From Bifidobacterium colobi (GTDB taxonomy: Bacteria > Actinomycetota > Actinomycetes > Actinomycetales > Bifidobacteriaceae), in the NCBI RefSeq assembly GCF_018555455.1, contig NZ_JAFEJU010000004.1:124001-188000 (forward strand): DNA of 64,000 nt, written 5' to 3'. The position numbers and the translations under genes were made by a program. The notes under the pieces are model-generated. The model did not search any database and was not told where the DNA came from. It saw only the letters and a program-made list of their open reading frames with translations. The number at the start of each line of letters is the position of its first letter. The stretch's first letter is position 1. Positions 1-9,580 of this stretch are shown here, piece by piece.

Positions 1-2
1 AT

Positions 3-620
3 CACCGCATTCATGTAGGCGAGGGCGCCTCCCTGCGCCATTCCGTCGTGACCTTAAGCGGCGATATCGTTCGACTCCGTATGGATCAGGATTTCGGCGG
101 TGAGCAAGGCGACCTCAACATGCTCGGCATCTACTTCGTCGATCCTGGCGAACACATCGAACATCGCACGATGGTGGTGCACAACCACCCTGATTGCAAG
201 TCTCGTGTAGTGTACAAAGGCGCATTGGACGGAAAGGGCGCACATTCCACGTGGGTCGGTAACGCGCTTATCCAGCCCACTGCGCCTGGCACGGATTCCT
301 ATGAGCTGAACCGCAACTTGGTATTGACGCCGGGAGCCATTGCCGATTCCGAGCCGAACCTCGAGATCGAGAACGGCAATATCATCGGTGCCGGTCATGC
401 CTCCTCGGTGGGTCGTTTCGATGATGAGGAACTGTTCTACCTCGAATCCCGCGGCATCCCTGAAGCTGAAGCCCGCAAGCTTGTGGTGCGTGGCTTCTTC
501 GGCGAGCTGGTGGAGGAAATTGGCATCCCCGCCATTTCCGAACATTTGATGGACGTAATCGACCGTCGTTTGGCTCGCGGAGAAGATGCAGCCATGACGC
601 AGGTCCTCGAAGACAAGTAA
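3..620 (+). CDS. sufD: SufD, Fe-S cluster assembly protein (C-terminal part, 5' end outside window)
   Basis: The reading frame is open from the window edge (no stop from base 3), so the gene begins upstream; the GTG at 48 is only the first possible start codon inside the window. The visible ~205 residues show the SufB/SufD beta-helix core and C-terminal helices, with HVGEGASLRHSVV, LNMLGIYFV, HNHPDCKSRVVYKGAL and the tail region GRFDDEELFYLESRGIPEAEARKLVVRGFF. In this family SufB/D proteins form the scaffold with the ATPase SufC for Fe-S cluster assembly in the cytosol. It lies 25 bases before sufC and heads the visible part of a suf operon. Choice of SufD over SufB rests on its position next to sufC; SufB would be expected just upstream, outside the window. 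Confidence 0.88.
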   Translation, partial: HRIHVGEGASLRHSVVTLSGDIVRLRMDQDFGGEQGDLNMLGIYFVDPGEHIEHRTMVVHNHPDCKSRVVYKGALDGKGAHSTWVGNALIQPTAPGTDSYELNRNLVLTPGAIADSEPNLEIENGNIIGAGHASSVGRFDDEELFYLESRGIPEAEARKLVVRGFFGELVEEIGIPAISEHLMDVIDRRLARGEDAAMTQVLEDK

Positions 621-645
621 GAACAATCGTTTTAGGAGCAATAAC

Positions 646-1425
646 ATGTCAACACTCGAAATCAAGGACCTGCACGTCCATGTGGAAACCAAGGAAGGCA
701 CCAAGGAGATTCTGAAGGGTGCCAGCCTCACCGTACACTCTGGCGAAACGCACGCCATCATGGGTCCCAACGGCTCCGGCAAGTCCACGCTGGCCTACAC
801 CCTTGCTGGTCACCCCAAGTACGTGGTCGACTCCGGCGAAGCGCTGCTGGACGGCCAGGATCTGCTGAAGATGACCCCGGATGAGCGTGCCAAGGCCGGC
901 CTGTTCCTTGCCATGCAGTATCCGGTGGAAGTGCCGGGCGTCTCCATGACCAACTTCCTGAGGACCGCCAAAACCGAAATCGATGGCGAAGCCCCTGGCA
1001 TCCGTCAGTGGGCCAAGGATCTTTCCGCGGCCATGAAGCGTCTCAAGATGGATCCGAAGTTCGCTTCCCGTTCCGTGAATGAAGGTTTCTCCGGCGGTGA
1101 GAAGAAGCGCGCGGAAGTTCTGCAGCTCGAACTGTTGAAGCCGAAGTTCGCGATTCTCGACGAAACCGATTCCGGCCTTGACGTGGATGCCTTGCGCATC
1201 GTGTCCGAAGGTGTGAACCGCGCTAAGGAAGCCAACCAGTTCGGCATCCTGATGGTGACCCACTACACCCGTATCTTGAAGTACATCAAGCCGGACATTG
1301 TGCATGTGTTCGCAGATGGCCACTTCGTTAAGACCGGTGGCCCGGAGTTGGCTGACGAGCTGGAAGAGAACGGTTACGACGCTTACTTGCCGGAAGGCGC
1401 CGATTCCGAGTCCGCTCTTGCCTGA
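646..1425 (+). CDS. sufC: SufC, ATPase of the SUF Fe-S assembly complex
   Basis: 259 residues, full length for SufC. An ABC-type ATPase that partners SufB/SufD; it is cytosolic, not a transporter. Visible motifs are Walker A GPNGSGKST (about residues 41-49), the ABC signature FSGGEKKRAEV (about 149-159) and Walker B FAILDETDSGLD (about 168-179); the ETDSGLD sequence is typical of SufC. Start ATG at 646 follows the purine-rich tract taggagcaata. It sits between sufD and sufS with short gaps (25 and 24 bases), consistent with one operon. Confidence 0.96.
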   Translation: MSTLEIKDLHVHVETKEGTKEILKGASLTVHSGETHAIMGPNGSGKSTLAYTLAGHPKYVVDSGEALLDGQDLLKMTPDERAKAGLFLAMQYPVEVPGVSMTNFLRTAKTEIDGEAPGIRQWAKDLSAAMKRLKMDPKFASRSVNEGFSGGEKKRAEVLQLELLKPKFAILDETDSGLDVDALRIVSEGVNRAKEANQFGILMVTHYTRILKYIKPDIVHVFADGHFVKTGGPELADELEENGYDAYLPEGADSESALA

Positions 1426-1449
1426 AACCGCGGATAAGAGGAGAAACTG

Positions 1450-2724
1450 ATGGTTGATTTCAAGGCGATTCGGGATGAGTTCCCGATTCTGGATCAGGAG
1501 ATCCACGGGCATCCGCTCGTCTATCTCGACTCTGCGGCGACTTCGCAGAAGCCCGAGTGCGTGATTGACGCTGAGGCGAACTTCTACCGCACGATCAATG
1601 CCGGTGTGCACCGCGGTGCCCATGAGCTGGCAGCCCGTTCCACTGTGGCTTTTGAGGAAGCCCGCGCCAAGGTGGCCAAGCTGGTTGGCGCCAATGCCGA
1701 AGAAGGCCAGGAAGAGATCGTGGTCACCGGTGGTGCCACCGCGGGTTTGAACCTGCTGGCTACCGCGTTTGGCAATGCATCATTGGGGCGTGGGGGAGAA
1801 GCCGCCAAGCGTTTCGCCCTGAAGCCCGGTGACGAAATCGTCGTCTCCCGCGCGGAACATCATTCCGTGCTGCTGCCATTCCAGGAGCTGGCCTACCGTA
1901 CCGGTGCCACATTCAAGTGGATTGACCTGACCGAAGACGGTCGTGTGCGCACGGACAACCTCGACGAGGTCATCACCGAGCGCACCAAGGTGGTGGCGGT
2001 GACCCATGTGGGCAACACGACTGGAGCGATCACCAATGTGGCTCCAATCATCAAGCGTGCCCATGAAGTGGGTGCTGTATTCATTCTAGATGCCTGCCAG
2101 TCCGTGCCGCATCTCAAGGTTGATTTCCATGCACTGGATGTTGACTTCGCCGCTTGGAGTGCCCACAAAATGTATGGTCCAACCGGCGTCGGCTTCCTCT
2201 ACGGTAAGCGTGACATGCTCGAAGCATTGCCCCCGGCCAATTTCGGTGGTTCTATGGTGGAGCTCGCCTACATGGATCATGAGGCGCAGTACATGGCGCC
2301 GCCTGCACGTTTTGAAGCTGGCACCCAGCCGGTCGCCCAAGTGGTAGCCGCAGGTGTAGCCGCTGAATGGATGATGCACATCGGCTTGGAAAACATCGAA
2401 GCCCATGAGCGTACGATTACCGACGAGCTGTTGAAGCTCGGCGATATTGAAGGCATCAGGATTCTCGGACCTCGTGAGAACAAGGACCGCATCGGAACCG
2501 TGGCGTTCGATGTTGCCGGTGTGCATCCGCATGATGTAGGTCAGTACATCGATGCTCAAGGCATTGCCATTCGCGTGGGTCACCATTGTGCTCAGCCCGT
2601 ACATCGCCATTTCGGTCTGTACGCATCTAACCGCGCCTCCAGCGGCGTCTACAATTCCGTGGATGATGCCAAGGCGTTGGTCGATGCAGCCAAGGGCATT
2701 CGTAAGTTCTTTGAAGTGGAGTAG
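1450..2724 (+). CDS. sufS: SufS, cysteine desulfurase
   Basis: 424 residues. A PLP-dependent group II cysteine desulfurase that supplies persulfide sulfur for Fe-S cluster assembly. The PLP lysine lies in WSAHKMYGPTGVG (near residue 240), the cofactor-binding AEHHSVLLPF and DACQSVPH segments are present, and the catalytic cysteine is in RVGHHCAQPVHRHFG near residue 380. Start ATG at 1450 is preceded by aagaggagaaactg. It is followed 11 bases later by sufU, the usual acceptor of its sulfur in Gram-positive bacteria. Confidence 0.96.
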   Translation: MVDFKAIRDEFPILDQEIHGHPLVYLDSAATSQKPECVIDAEANFYRTINAGVHRGAHELAARSTVAFEEARAKVAKLVGANAEEGQEEIVVTGGATAGLNLLATAFGNASLGRGGEAAKRFALKPGDEIVVSRAEHHSVLLPFQELAYRTGATFKWIDLTEDGRVRTDNLDEVITERTKVVAVTHVGNTTGAITNVAPIIKRAHEVGAVFILDACQSVPHLKVDFHALDVDFAAWSAHKMYGPTGVGFLYGKRDMLEALPPANFGGSMVELAYMDHEAQYMAPPARFEAGTQPVAQVVAAGVAAEWMMHIGLENIEAHERTITDELLKLGDIEGIRILGPRENKDRIGTVAFDVAGVHPHDVGQYIDAQGIAIRVGHHCAQPVHRHFGLYASNRASSGVYNSVDDAKALVDAAKGIRKFFEVE

Positions 2725-2735
2725 TAACAGTAATC

Positions 2736-3290
2736 ATGAGTGATTTCGGTATGACCGGAGATGAGCTGGAGCAGATGTATCAGGAAGTGATTCTTGAGGC
2801 ATCCAAGCACCCGCACGGCAAAGAGTCTTTCGCGCCGGACATGGCTTCGGAAGCCTCCGGCGACACCGCTGGTAATACCACGGTTCAGGCGACGCATGAA
2901 TATTGCACCCCAGGCGAATCCCACCAGTTCAATCCGACCTGCGGTGATGAAGCCACCGTGCATGTTGAGGTCTCTGATGAGGAGCCCCATACCATCAAAC
3001 GTCTGGTATGGGATGGTCATGGTTGCTCGATTTCCCAGGCCAGCCTGTCGGTGATGGTTGATTTGGTAGACGGCAAAACCGTGGATGAGGCCATGCAACT
3101 GGAGCAGGTATTCCATAAGCTGATGGAATCTCGTGGTGCCGGCCTCAGTGATGAAGCGTTGGAAGACGAACTTGGTGATGCCGTGGTGTTCCAAGGCGTC
3201 TCGAAATACCCTATGCGCATCAAGTGCGCTCTGCTAGGCTGGGAAGGGCTGAAGGACTCCATTGCCAAAGCCCTTGCCGCAAAGAACTGA
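2736..3290 (+). CDS. sufU: SufU-type sulfur acceptor / Fe-S scaffold
   Basis: 184 residues. SufU (NifU N-terminal-like) accepts sulfur from SufS; in Gram-positive systems it carries zinc. The three expected cysteine regions are visible: NPTCGDEATVHVEV, GHGCSISQASLSVMV and MRIKCALLGW. Residues about 37-55 form a short acidic insertion before the core. The gene lies between sufS and a DUF59 protein, the usual order in actinobacterial suf operons. The start at 2736 follows the sufS stop by 11 bases. Confidence 0.92.
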   Translation: MSDFGMTGDELEQMYQEVILEASKHPHGKESFAPDMASEASGDTAGNTTVQATHEYCTPGESHQFNPTCGDEATVHVEVSDEEPHTIKRLVWDGHGCSISQASLSVMVDLVDGKTVDEAMQLEQVFHKLMESRGAGLSDEALEDELGDAVVFQGVSKYPMRIKCALLGWEGLKDSIAKALAAKN

Positions 3291-3297
3291 GGTAACA

Positions 3298-3888
3298 ATG
3301 ACGGATAACAATCTGGTTCCCGAACCGCAGCCATCCATTTTTGACGCTGTGAACGAAGTGCTTCAGGATGAAGAGGCCTCCCGACGCGTCATGATGAATC
3401 CGTCACTGGCCAAGGGATTCCCCAACGGACACCCGGTGGAACCCGCTGAACAGGCCGACGATACGTGCGCGTGCGGCAATCATCATGGCAAGTGCGGATG
3501 CTCTGATGATGAGCAATCCGATGGTAACGATATCCCGCTGAAGGCAGTGGATGATATCGGTCGTGCGACAGCCGAGGACGTACGCGAAGCGCTGCACCAG
3601 GTCATCGATCCCGAACTGGGTATTGATGTCATCGATCTGGGTCTGGTCTACGGCATCGAAATCGATGAGCTGGGCCGCGCCATCATCACGATGACGCTGA
3701 CCACGCCGGCATGCCCGCTGACCGATCTTATCGAAGACGAATGCGCTTCCACGCTTGCCGGTTTGGTGGAGGAGTTCCGCATCGACTGGACGTGGGATCC
3801 ACGCTGGACGATGGATCGTATTACGCCGGAAGGCCGCGATCAGCTTGCGGCACTCGGCTTCAACTTTGAAAACATGCCGAAGTACTGA
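3298..3888 (+). CDS. DUF59 / MIP18-family SUF-associated protein with a Cys-rich N-terminal extension
   Basis: 196 residues from the ATG at 3298, which follows gaggtaaca just after the sufU stop; an upstream in-frame codon at 3262 would overlap sufU and is unlikely. The C-terminal ~105 residues form a DUF59 domain (VIDPELGIDVIDLGLVYG, then TTPACPLTDLIEDE with the conserved cysteine), a family linked to Fe-S protein maturation (SufT-like). The first ~85 residues are not part of that domain; they are acidic and contain the cluster CACGNHHGKCGC near residues 57-68, which could bind metal. As last gene of the suf operon it probably has a late assembly or carrier role. That role is inferred from family and position. 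Confidence 0.85.
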   Translation: MTDNNLVPEPQPSIFDAVNEVLQDEEASRRVMMNPSLAKGFPNGHPVEPAEQADDTCACGNHHGKCGCSDDEQSDGNDIPLKAVDDIGRATAEDVREALHQVIDPELGIDVIDLGLVYGIEIDELGRAIITMTLTTPACPLTDLIEDECASTLAGLVEEFRIDWTWDPRWTMDRITPEGRDQLAALGFNFENMPKY

Positions 3889-3905
3889 TTGCCGGCAAAC
3901 GGATA

Positions 3906-3945
3906 TGGGAAAGCCCCGCAACCTTTTGGTCGCGGGGCTTTCCCA
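3906..3945. terminator. Bidirectional terminator between the suf operon and glgC
   Basis: A 14-bp perfect inverted repeat (tgggaaagccccgc / gcggggctttccca) with a 12-base loop lies between two convergent genes. The runs of A/T at the stem ends would give U tracts in both directions. Confidence 0.85.
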
Positions 3946-3956
3946 TTGATGCTGAA

Positions 3957-5201
3957 TCAGTCGTCAACGATAGTGTTCTTCGGCACCACCGTGATGCCGT
4001 CCGGTGTGACGGTGAAACCACGAGCCAAATCATGCTCGGTATCAATGCCCACCGTGGAGTTCTCGGTCAGCACCACGTTCTTGTCGAGAATGGCCTTGTA
4101 CACGCGTGCACGACGGTTGATGACCACGCCATCGAAGAGCACGGAGTCAACGATCTGCGCCCAGGAGTGGATGCGAACGTTGGGGGAGAGCACGGAGTGA
4201 TGCACTTCACCGCCGGAGACAATCACACCCGGGGAGACGATGGAATCCGTGGCATGTCCCAGACGGTCGCGGCCGGCATGCACGAACTTTGCCGGCGGCA
4301 GGTTGCCGGACATCGTGTAAATCGGCCAATCCTGGTTGTACAGGTTGAATTCCGGCACATAGGCAATCAGATCCATGTGTGCATCGTAGAACTGCTTGAT
4401 GGTACCCACGTCGCGCCAGTAGGCGTGATCGGTGGCGGTGGAGCCCGGGATCTCATTGGAGTTGAAGTCGTAGACGCCGGCCTCGTTACGGGCTGCGAAG
4501 TACGGGGCGATATCGCCACCCATATCATGCTTGGTGTCGGCGGCCTTTTCATCGAGGGCCAGAGCCTCGAACAGCGCCTTGGTGTTGGCCACATAGTTGC
4601 CCATGGACGCCAGAATCTGGTTCGGATTATCCGGCAGACCAGTGGTTGTGGCCGGCTTCTCCTGGAAGTTCTTGATCATGTTCGGGTGATCCGGATCGAC
4701 CTCAATCACACCGAACTGATTGGATTGCTCGATGGGCTGGCGAATACCGGCGACGGTGAACTCGGCGCCGGACTCGATGTGCTGCTGCACCATCTGTTCG
4801 AAGTCCATACGGTACACGTGATCAGCGCCGACAATCACCACGATGTCAGGCTGCACGTCCTCGATGATGTTGATGGTCTGGTAAATGGCATCTGCGGAAC
4901 CGAGATACCAATGCTTACCAAGACGCTGCTGGGCAGGCACAGGGGACACGTAGGAGCCCAGAAGCGGGGAGAAGCGCCACACCTGGGAGATGTGACGGTC
5001 CAGCGAATGAGACTTGTACTGGGTGAGCACGACTACCTGACGGTATCCGGAATTCACCAGATTGCTGAGGGGGAAGTCAATCAAACGGTACACGCCGCCA
5101 AAGGGTACGGCGGGCTTCGCTCGATCCCTGGTTAACGGCATCAGACGGGTCCCCTCGCCGCCTGCAAGCACAATCGACAGAATCTTGGGATTCTTGGCCA
5201 T
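3957..5201 (-). CDS. glgC: Glucose-1-phosphate adenylyltransferase
   Basis: 414 residues, normal for GlgC. Makes ADP-glucose from ATP and glucose-1-phosphate for glycogen synthesis in the cytosol. The N-terminal nucleotide-binding loop reads [13 protein letters not shown] (residues 12-24), followed by [10 protein letters not shown] and [10 protein letters not shown]. The sugar-phosphate region NFQEKPA and the [15 protein letters not shown] block are present, and the C-terminal left-handed beta-helix region ([10 protein letters not shown]... [19 protein letters not shown]) follows. ATG at 5201 is preceded on the minus strand by gagagga. It is a single gene, convergent with the suf operon. Confidence 0.95.
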   Translation of the reverse strand: MAKNPKILSIVLAGGEGTRLMPLTRDRAKPAVPFGGVYRLIDFPLSNLVNSGYRQVVVLTQYKSHSLDRHISQVWRFSPLLGSYVSPVPAQQRLGKHWYLGSADAIYQTINIIEDVQPDIVVIVGADHVYRMDFEQMVQQHIESGAEFTVAGIRQPIEQSNQFGVIEVDPDHPNMIKNFQEKPATTTGLPDNPNQILASMGNYVANTKALFEALALDEKAADTKHDMGGDIAPYFAARNEAGVYDFNSNEIPGSTATDHAYWRDVGTIKQFYDAHMDLIAYVPEFNLYNQDWPIYTMSGNLPPAKFVHAGRDRLGHATDSIVSPGVIVSGGEVHHSVLSPNVRIHSWAQIVDSVLFDGVVINRRARVYKAILDKNVVLTENSTVGIDTEHDLARGFTVTPDGITVVPKNTIVDD

Positions 5202-5422
5202 CGCTACTGTCCTCTCTTGTCGTAAGCGTCTTTCGACACCGCACTACTTGGCCAAGCGCATCGTTGCGTTTGGTTTACATAGTTAATAATTGCAGAAAAA
5301 AACGAACACGCAAGGCTATCGCTTCCGCGTGCCGTGAACTTGTGATGAATAGTTGTGCGATTTTGTGAAAAAATCCCGGTTTTCTGCGGATGAGAGACTG
5401 TTCGGATAGTGGTTGAAAAAAA

Positions 5423-6304
5423 TCAGTGGCGCGTCGCATAGAATGCCACGGCGCTGGATGCAGCCACATTCAGGCTGTCCACACCGTGACTCATCGGAAT
5501 CTTCACCGTGAGGTCCGCTCTGGCAATGGTGTGATGGGACAGGCCATCGCCTTCGGTGCCGAAAATCAGCGCGAGCTTGCCGATATGCGTGGGATCGTTT
5601 TCCGGGGCATGGAGACGGCGGGTGAGTTCGTCCAGAGAGATGGAGCGATCCTCAAGTGCCATAGCCACGGTGGTGAAGCCCAGGGACTTCAGTTCATCGA
5701 TGCCTTTGAACGGCCAGTAATGCTTATCTTCAGTGCCGTCGTCGTTGAAGCCGGTGATGCGGGTCCATGGCACTTGGAACACCGTTCCCATCGACACGCG
5801 TGCGGCACGACGATACAATGGATCGCCGCACGAGGGGGTGACCAATACGGCATCCACATCAAGTGCGGCGGCGGAGCGCATTAACGCGCCAACATTCGTA
5901 TGATCGACGATGTTCTCCATCACTGCCACTCGGGTGGCGTTCGCACATACTTCGGCGACCGAGGGGAGCGGCCAACGACGCATGGCGCACAGGGCGCCAC
6001 GGTGCAGTCGATACCCGGTGAGCCTCTTGAGTTGCTCTGGAGAAGCCACATACACAGGAATGTCGTTTCCCCAATGCTGGTCAATGAAGTCGAAGGTGTC
6101 TTTCATGCCTTCGAGCCAAGGTTCTTCAACCAGCAGGGAAAGCGGTTCTCGCATCGCAGCCAGCGCACGGTCAATGACTTTCGGGGATTCGGCGATGAAC
6201 ACGCCTTTTTGCGGCTCGAGCTTGTTGCGCAACTGCATTTCTGTCAGGCTCACGTACGCTTCGACGCGTGGATCATCAACGGATTGAAGCGGAACGAACT
6301 GCAT
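5423..6304 (-). CDS. TrmH/SpoU-family RNA 2'-O-methyltransferase
   Basis: 293 residues from the ATG at 6304, which has aggaaggg just upstream; a longer in-frame extension to 6445 runs into the tRNA gene and is rejected. SPOUT-fold methyltransferase motifs are clear: motif 1 NVGALMRSAAALDVDAVLV, motif 2 LALIFGTEGDGLS and motif 3 LNVAASSAVAFY. The N-terminal ~110 residues resemble the substrate-binding extension of this family. It would methylate a ribose in tRNA or rRNA; the target cannot be read from the sequence. It lies downstream of tRNA-Leu on the same strand, separated by a terminator. Confidence 0.85.
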   Translation of the reverse strand: MQFVPLQSVDDPRVEAYVSLTEMQLRNKLEPQKGVFIAESPKVIDRALAAMREPLSLLVEEPWLEGMKDTFDFIDQHWGNDIPVYVASPEQLKRLTGYRLHRGALCAMRRWPLPSVAEVCANATRVAVMENIVDHTNVGALMRSAAALDVDAVLVTPSCGDPLYRRAARVSMGTVFQVPWTRITGFNDDGTEDKHYWPFKGIDELKSLGFTTVAMALEDRSISLDELTRRLHAPENDPTHIGKLALIFGTEGDGLSHHTIARADLTVKIPMSHGVDSLNVAASSAVAFYATRH

Positions 6305-6361
6305 GATGCCCTTCCTGATGAGGCCTGGACCGGCCTGATGGCTATTTTGGGGAAGATACTG

Positions 6362-6390
6362 AAAAACCCCTTGCAATGCAAGGGGTTTAT
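6362..6390 (-). terminator. Terminator downstream of tRNA-Leu
   Basis: The inverted repeat aaccccttgca / tgcaaggggtt is followed on the minus strand by a run of T, directly after the 3' end of the tRNA and before the methyltransferase start. Confidence 0.75.
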
Positions 6391-6393
6391 CTG

Positions 6394-6481
6394 TGCCCGA
6401 GACGGGACTTGAACCCGTACGCCTGTATAAAATAGGCACTAGCACCTCAAGCTAGCGCGTCTACCATTCCGCCACCCGGGC
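6394..6481 (-). tRNA. tRNA-Leu (anticodon GAG)
   Basis: Read on the minus strand the 88-base sequence folds as a class II tRNA. The acceptor stem pairs GCCCGGG with CTCGGGC with discriminator A. The anticodon stem pairs CTAGC with GCTAG around loop TTGAGGT, giving anticodon GAG. The long variable arm is TGCCTATTTTATACAGGCG, and the T arm contains GGTTCAAGTCC. No CCA is encoded. The class II variable arm and A73 fit leucine. Confidence 0.93.
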
Positions 6482-6577
6482 AGGTGTCGTTTGGACAACG
6501 AGTAGATACTTTAGCATGGAATTGCGGGGATGCAATTTGAGCGTGTCTTTCGGCGTGTCGCGTGTAGCCTAGTAGGC

Positions 6578-7375
6578 ATGACAGATGCGCTTTTCCTTTT
6601 CGATCCAACGGTTGACGATGTTCCGGTCAACAGCGATGAACTGCACGCTGGCTGGAAGCTCACGCTACCGGCACACATCAAGCGTCACGCCGTGCAGGCC
6701 ATGCGTCTTCAACGAGGCGATGGCTTGCAGCTTTCCGATGGCAACGGTTTGCGGGTTCATGCCGTGATGGCCGATCCGGAAGCGGGACTGGCTGAAGTCG
6801 ATGAAGTATGGCGTGAGCCTGAACCGGTCACGCGACTGGCGCTGATTCAGGCGTTGGCGAAAACCGGGCATGATGAGCAGGCCATCGATATGGCCACGCA
6901 AATTGGAGTTGATCAGGTAGTGCCATGGCAGGCCGACCGGTCCATCGCCAAATGGAAGGCCGGGAGAACAGACAAGAAATGGTCCGCCGTACTGACCGCC
7001 GCCACTGAACAGTCACGGCGAGCCTTCAAACCGCAGCTGGACGAATGCGTCTCCAGCAAGCAGGTAGTGGCCATTTGCCGCAGGGCATGCGTGCATGGCG
7101 ACCTGGTGGTGGTGCTGCATCAGGATGCCACAGATACCTGGAGCGGAGTGGAATCCAAGGTCGCACAATTGATGGAACGCAGTTTGGCTGACGGTAAACC
7201 GCGTACCGTCAACGTTGTCGTTGGACCGGAAGGTGGCATCAGCGAACAGGAGGTCGAACAGTTCACTGAAGTCGGAGCCATCAGCTGCGTATTGGGGAAG
7301 AACATCCTTCGCGCAGCCACGGCAGGACCGGTTGCGCTGTCGTTGCTGTCCCGGGCATTGGGCCGATACGAATAA
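6578..7375 (+). CDS. rsmE: RsmE, 16S rRNA (uracil-1498-N3)-methyltransferase
   Basis: 265 residues from ATG 6578. A longer frame to 6530 lacks family homology upstream of MTDALFLFDPTVDDV, so the shorter start is preferred. An N-terminal PUA-like part (HAVQAMRLQRGDGLQLSDGNG) precedes the SPOUT catalytic part with VVGPEGGISEQEVEQF and the knot segment LGKNILRAATAGPVAL. It modifies a uridine in the small-subunit decoding region. It starts a same-strand run with HIT, PhoH, YbeY, CNNM and Era, a grouping often seen in actinobacteria. Confidence 0.93.
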   Translation: MTDALFLFDPTVDDVPVNSDELHAGWKLTLPAHIKRHAVQAMRLQRGDGLQLSDGNGLRVHAVMADPEAGLAEVDEVWREPEPVTRLALIQALAKTGHDEQAIDMATQIGVDQVVPWQADRSIAKWKAGRTDKKWSAVLTAATEQSRRAFKPQLDECVSSKQVVAICRRACVHGDLVVVLHQDATDTWSGVESKVAQLMERSLADGKPRTVNVVVGPEGGISEQEVEQFTEVGAISCVLGKNILRAATAGPVALSLLSRALGRYE

Positions 7376-7434
7376 GGGGACATGCCCCCGCGCTAAGCTG
7401 ATGATTAGCACAACAATCAAAAACAACGAGGAGC

Positions 7435-7776
7435 ATGATGAGCGAATCCAGCGATTGCCTGTTCTGCAAAATCATTGCAGGCGAGATTCCGAGCAGCAAG
7501 GTGTATGAAGACGAATCCACATACGCTTTCAAAGACATCAATCCGAAAGCCAAGGTTCATGTGCTGATTGTGCCGAAGAAGCACTACGCCAATGCCGCCG
7601 AACTGGCCGCCGCCGATCCTGCCGAACTCGCGCACATCGTCTCCATTGCCCAGCAGATCGCCAATGAATCCTTCCATGGGGCGTATCGACTGGTGTTCAA
7701 TACCGGTCTGGATGCAGGCCAGACCGTATTCCATGTGCATGCGCATGTACTGACCGGCGAAAAGCTCGACGAATAG
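7435..7776 (+). CDS. HIT-family nucleotide-binding hydrolase (HinT-like)
   Basis: 113 residues; two adjacent ATGs (7435, 7438) follow gaggag, and the second has the better spacing. A single HIT domain: the start CLFCKIIAGEIPSSKVYED is typical, KAKVHVLIVPKKHY follows, and the histidine triad is FHVHAHVL (His 100, 102, 104). HinT-type enzymes cleave nucleoside phosphoramidates. The C terminus is short, ending soon after the triad (TGEKLDE). Twelve bases separate it from the phoH-like gene, so they are probably co-transcribed. Confidence 0.93.
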   Translation: MMSESSDCLFCKIIAGEIPSSKVYEDESTYAFKDINPKAKVHVLIVPKKHYANAAELAAADPAELAHIVSIAQQIANESFHGAYRLVFNTGLDAGQTVFHVHAHVLTGEKLDE

Positions 7777-7788
7777 GAACCGTTATTC

Positions 7789-8955
7789 GTGGCAACGACT
7801 ACACGTACCATCACCGTCCCGTCCCAGCTTGATCCGGTGGCTGTATTCGGTCCGATCGACGAGGTCATTCGTGAGGTGGAACGCGCGTTTCCTGAGCTGA
7901 CCATCATTGTCCGCGGAAATCGTGTGGCCATCGTATCCAGAGCCAAGCAGACCGAAGCGCAGGCCGCACAAGCAGAGGATCTGATTCATACCATCATTCA
8001 AGCAGCCTTCACGGCACCGATGGATGCGGATACCGTGCGTCGCATGCTCGACCAGAATGTGCTGAAGAACCATGTGCGTCTGGAACATCCGGGGCATGGT
8101 CCGGCGCACGATAAGCTGGTGCATTCCACAGCTGCAGACAAGGGCAATGCGCGCGGCGGGGGAGCGCAGAACACCAACTATCGAAAACCTACGGTGCCCG
8201 GTGTCATCACCTTTGCCGCAGGCGTGCCGGTTCGTGCGAAAACCGCTGGCCAGGTGGCGTATGTGAATGCCATTGAATCGCATACCATCACGTTTGGCAT
8301 CGGCCCGGCAGGCACCGGTAAAACGTATTTGGCGGTAGCCAAAGCCGTACGCGCATTCCAAGACAAGCAGATTCGGCGAATCATTCTCACGCGTCCCGCC
8401 GTGGAGGCGGGAGAGAATCTGGGATTCCTCCCGGGAACGCTCAACGATAAGGTCGACCCGTATCTGCGTCCGCTGTACGATGCCTTAGGCGACATGCTGG
8501 GTGCCGATCAGCTCAAGCGTCTTATGGACGACAACACCATCGAAGTGGCTCCGCTTGCCTATATGCGCGGTCGCACGCTGAACGATGCCTACGTTATCCT
8601 CGATGAGGCGCAGAACACCACCGAACAGCAAATGAAGATGTTTCTGACCCGACTCGGATTCAACACCAGAATGGTGATTACCGGCGATATCACACAGGTG
8701 GATCTTGCTGTACCGCGTTCCGGATTGGCCACAATCGAACGCATTCTCGGCGGTATCGATGACATCGCCTTCGTGCACTTGAACACTGAGGATGTTGTGC
8801 GTCACCAATTGGTCGGTAAAATCGTGGCCGCCTATGACCGCCATGCCGCCATTGCCGGTGACCATCGTCGCATGAGTCAGCGAACCAACCACAGCGAAAC
8901 AGATAAGCCGGGTATCCGGAACAGCGATGCAAGCGAGGAAACCGATGAGCGTTGA
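7789..8955 (+). CDS. phoH: PhoH-family ATPase (PhoL/YbeZ type)
   Basis: 388 residues from GTG 7789; gaaccgtt gives only a weak ribosome site. An N-terminal KH-like segment ([14 protein letters not shown]) leads to the P-loop ATPase core: Walker [13 protein letters not shown] near residue 170 and Walker [11 protein letters not shown] near 270. Helicase-like [14 protein letters not shown] follows. Members next to ybeY are thought to act with YbeY in rRNA or RNA metabolism. Its 3' end overlaps the ybeY start (8945) by 11 bases, so translation is likely coupled. Confidence 0.92.
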   Translation: MATTTRTITVPSQLDPVAVFGPIDEVIREVERAFPELTIIVRGNRVAIVSRAKQTEAQAAQAEDLIHTIIQAAFTAPMDADTVRRMLDQNVLKNHVRLEHPGHGPAHDKLVHSTAADKGNARGGGAQNTNYRKPTVPGVITFAAGVPVRAKTAGQVAYVNAIESHTITFGIGPAGTGKTYLAVAKAVRAFQDKQIRRIILTRPAVEAGENLGFLPGTLNDKVDPYLRPLYDALGDMLGADQLKRLMDDNTIEVAPLAYMRGRTLNDAYVILDEAQNTTEQQMKMFLTRLGFNTRMVITGDITQVDLAVPRSGLATIERILGGIDDIAFVHLNTEDVVRHQLVGKIVAAYDRHAAIAGDHRRMSQRTNHSETDKPGIRNSDASEETDER

Positions 8956-9493
8956 TGTGACCAACGAAACCCAATGGAATATCGATCCCAAGGTGTTCTC
9001 CGATTTGGGTATCTGGGTGCTTGACCAGATGAGGGTGAGTACCCAGTCCGATTTGACCATCATGTTCGTCGATCCCGATCCCATCGCAGAGCTGCATATG
9101 CGCTGGATGAGGTTGGAAGGGCCGACCGATGTGATGAGCTTCCCGATGGACGAACTTCGTCCTGGTGATGGTAAAACCGTGATGGAAGGCGTGCTGGGTG
9201 ATATCGTAATCTGCCCGTGGGTGGCGGCTCAGCAGGCCGCCGCCGCAGGACACAGTACGATGCAGGAGATGCTGCTGCTCACCATTCACGGCATCCTTCA
9301 TCTGCTTGGTTATGACCATGTGACTCCGGATCAGGAACGGCAGATGTTCGGGTTGCAGCGTCAGCTGCTGCTCACCTTCTTCGCGTTGCGCCAAGATGCC
9401 AACGTGCAGGCCACGTTGCCGGCGGGCACGCCAGACGCCTTGGCTCTCTATGATGCATCGCACGGCACCGGTCGCGACTTGAACGCGCAGTAA
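8945..9493 (+). CDS. ybeY: YbeY, rRNA maturation endoribonuclease
   Basis: 182 residues from ATG 8945, preceded by gaggaaacc inside the phoH 3' end; a longer in-frame extension to 8927 is less likely. The zinc site [11 protein letters not shown] (three histidines in the H-x3-H-x5-H pattern) lies near residue 120, with the conserved [12 protein letters not shown] block upstream. YbeY trims 16S rRNA and takes part in ribosome quality control. The tail after [12 protein letters not shown] is an extension of about 30 residues with no motif I recognise. Confidence 0.94.
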   Translation: MSVDVTNETQWNIDPKVFSDLGIWVLDQMRVSTQSDLTIMFVDPDPIAELHMRWMRLEGPTDVMSFPMDELRPGDGKTVMEGVLGDIVICPWVAAQQAAAAGHSTMQEMLLLTIHGILHLLGYDHVTPDQERQMFGLQRQLLLTFFALRQDANVQATLPAGTPDALALYDASHGTGRDLNAQ

Positions 9494-9580
9494 ACGCATA
9501 CCGATGCAGTAACCCGTACTCAATCAATTCATACCCACCGCACAACCACATTCACAATCACATCCACATCAAACCCAAGG

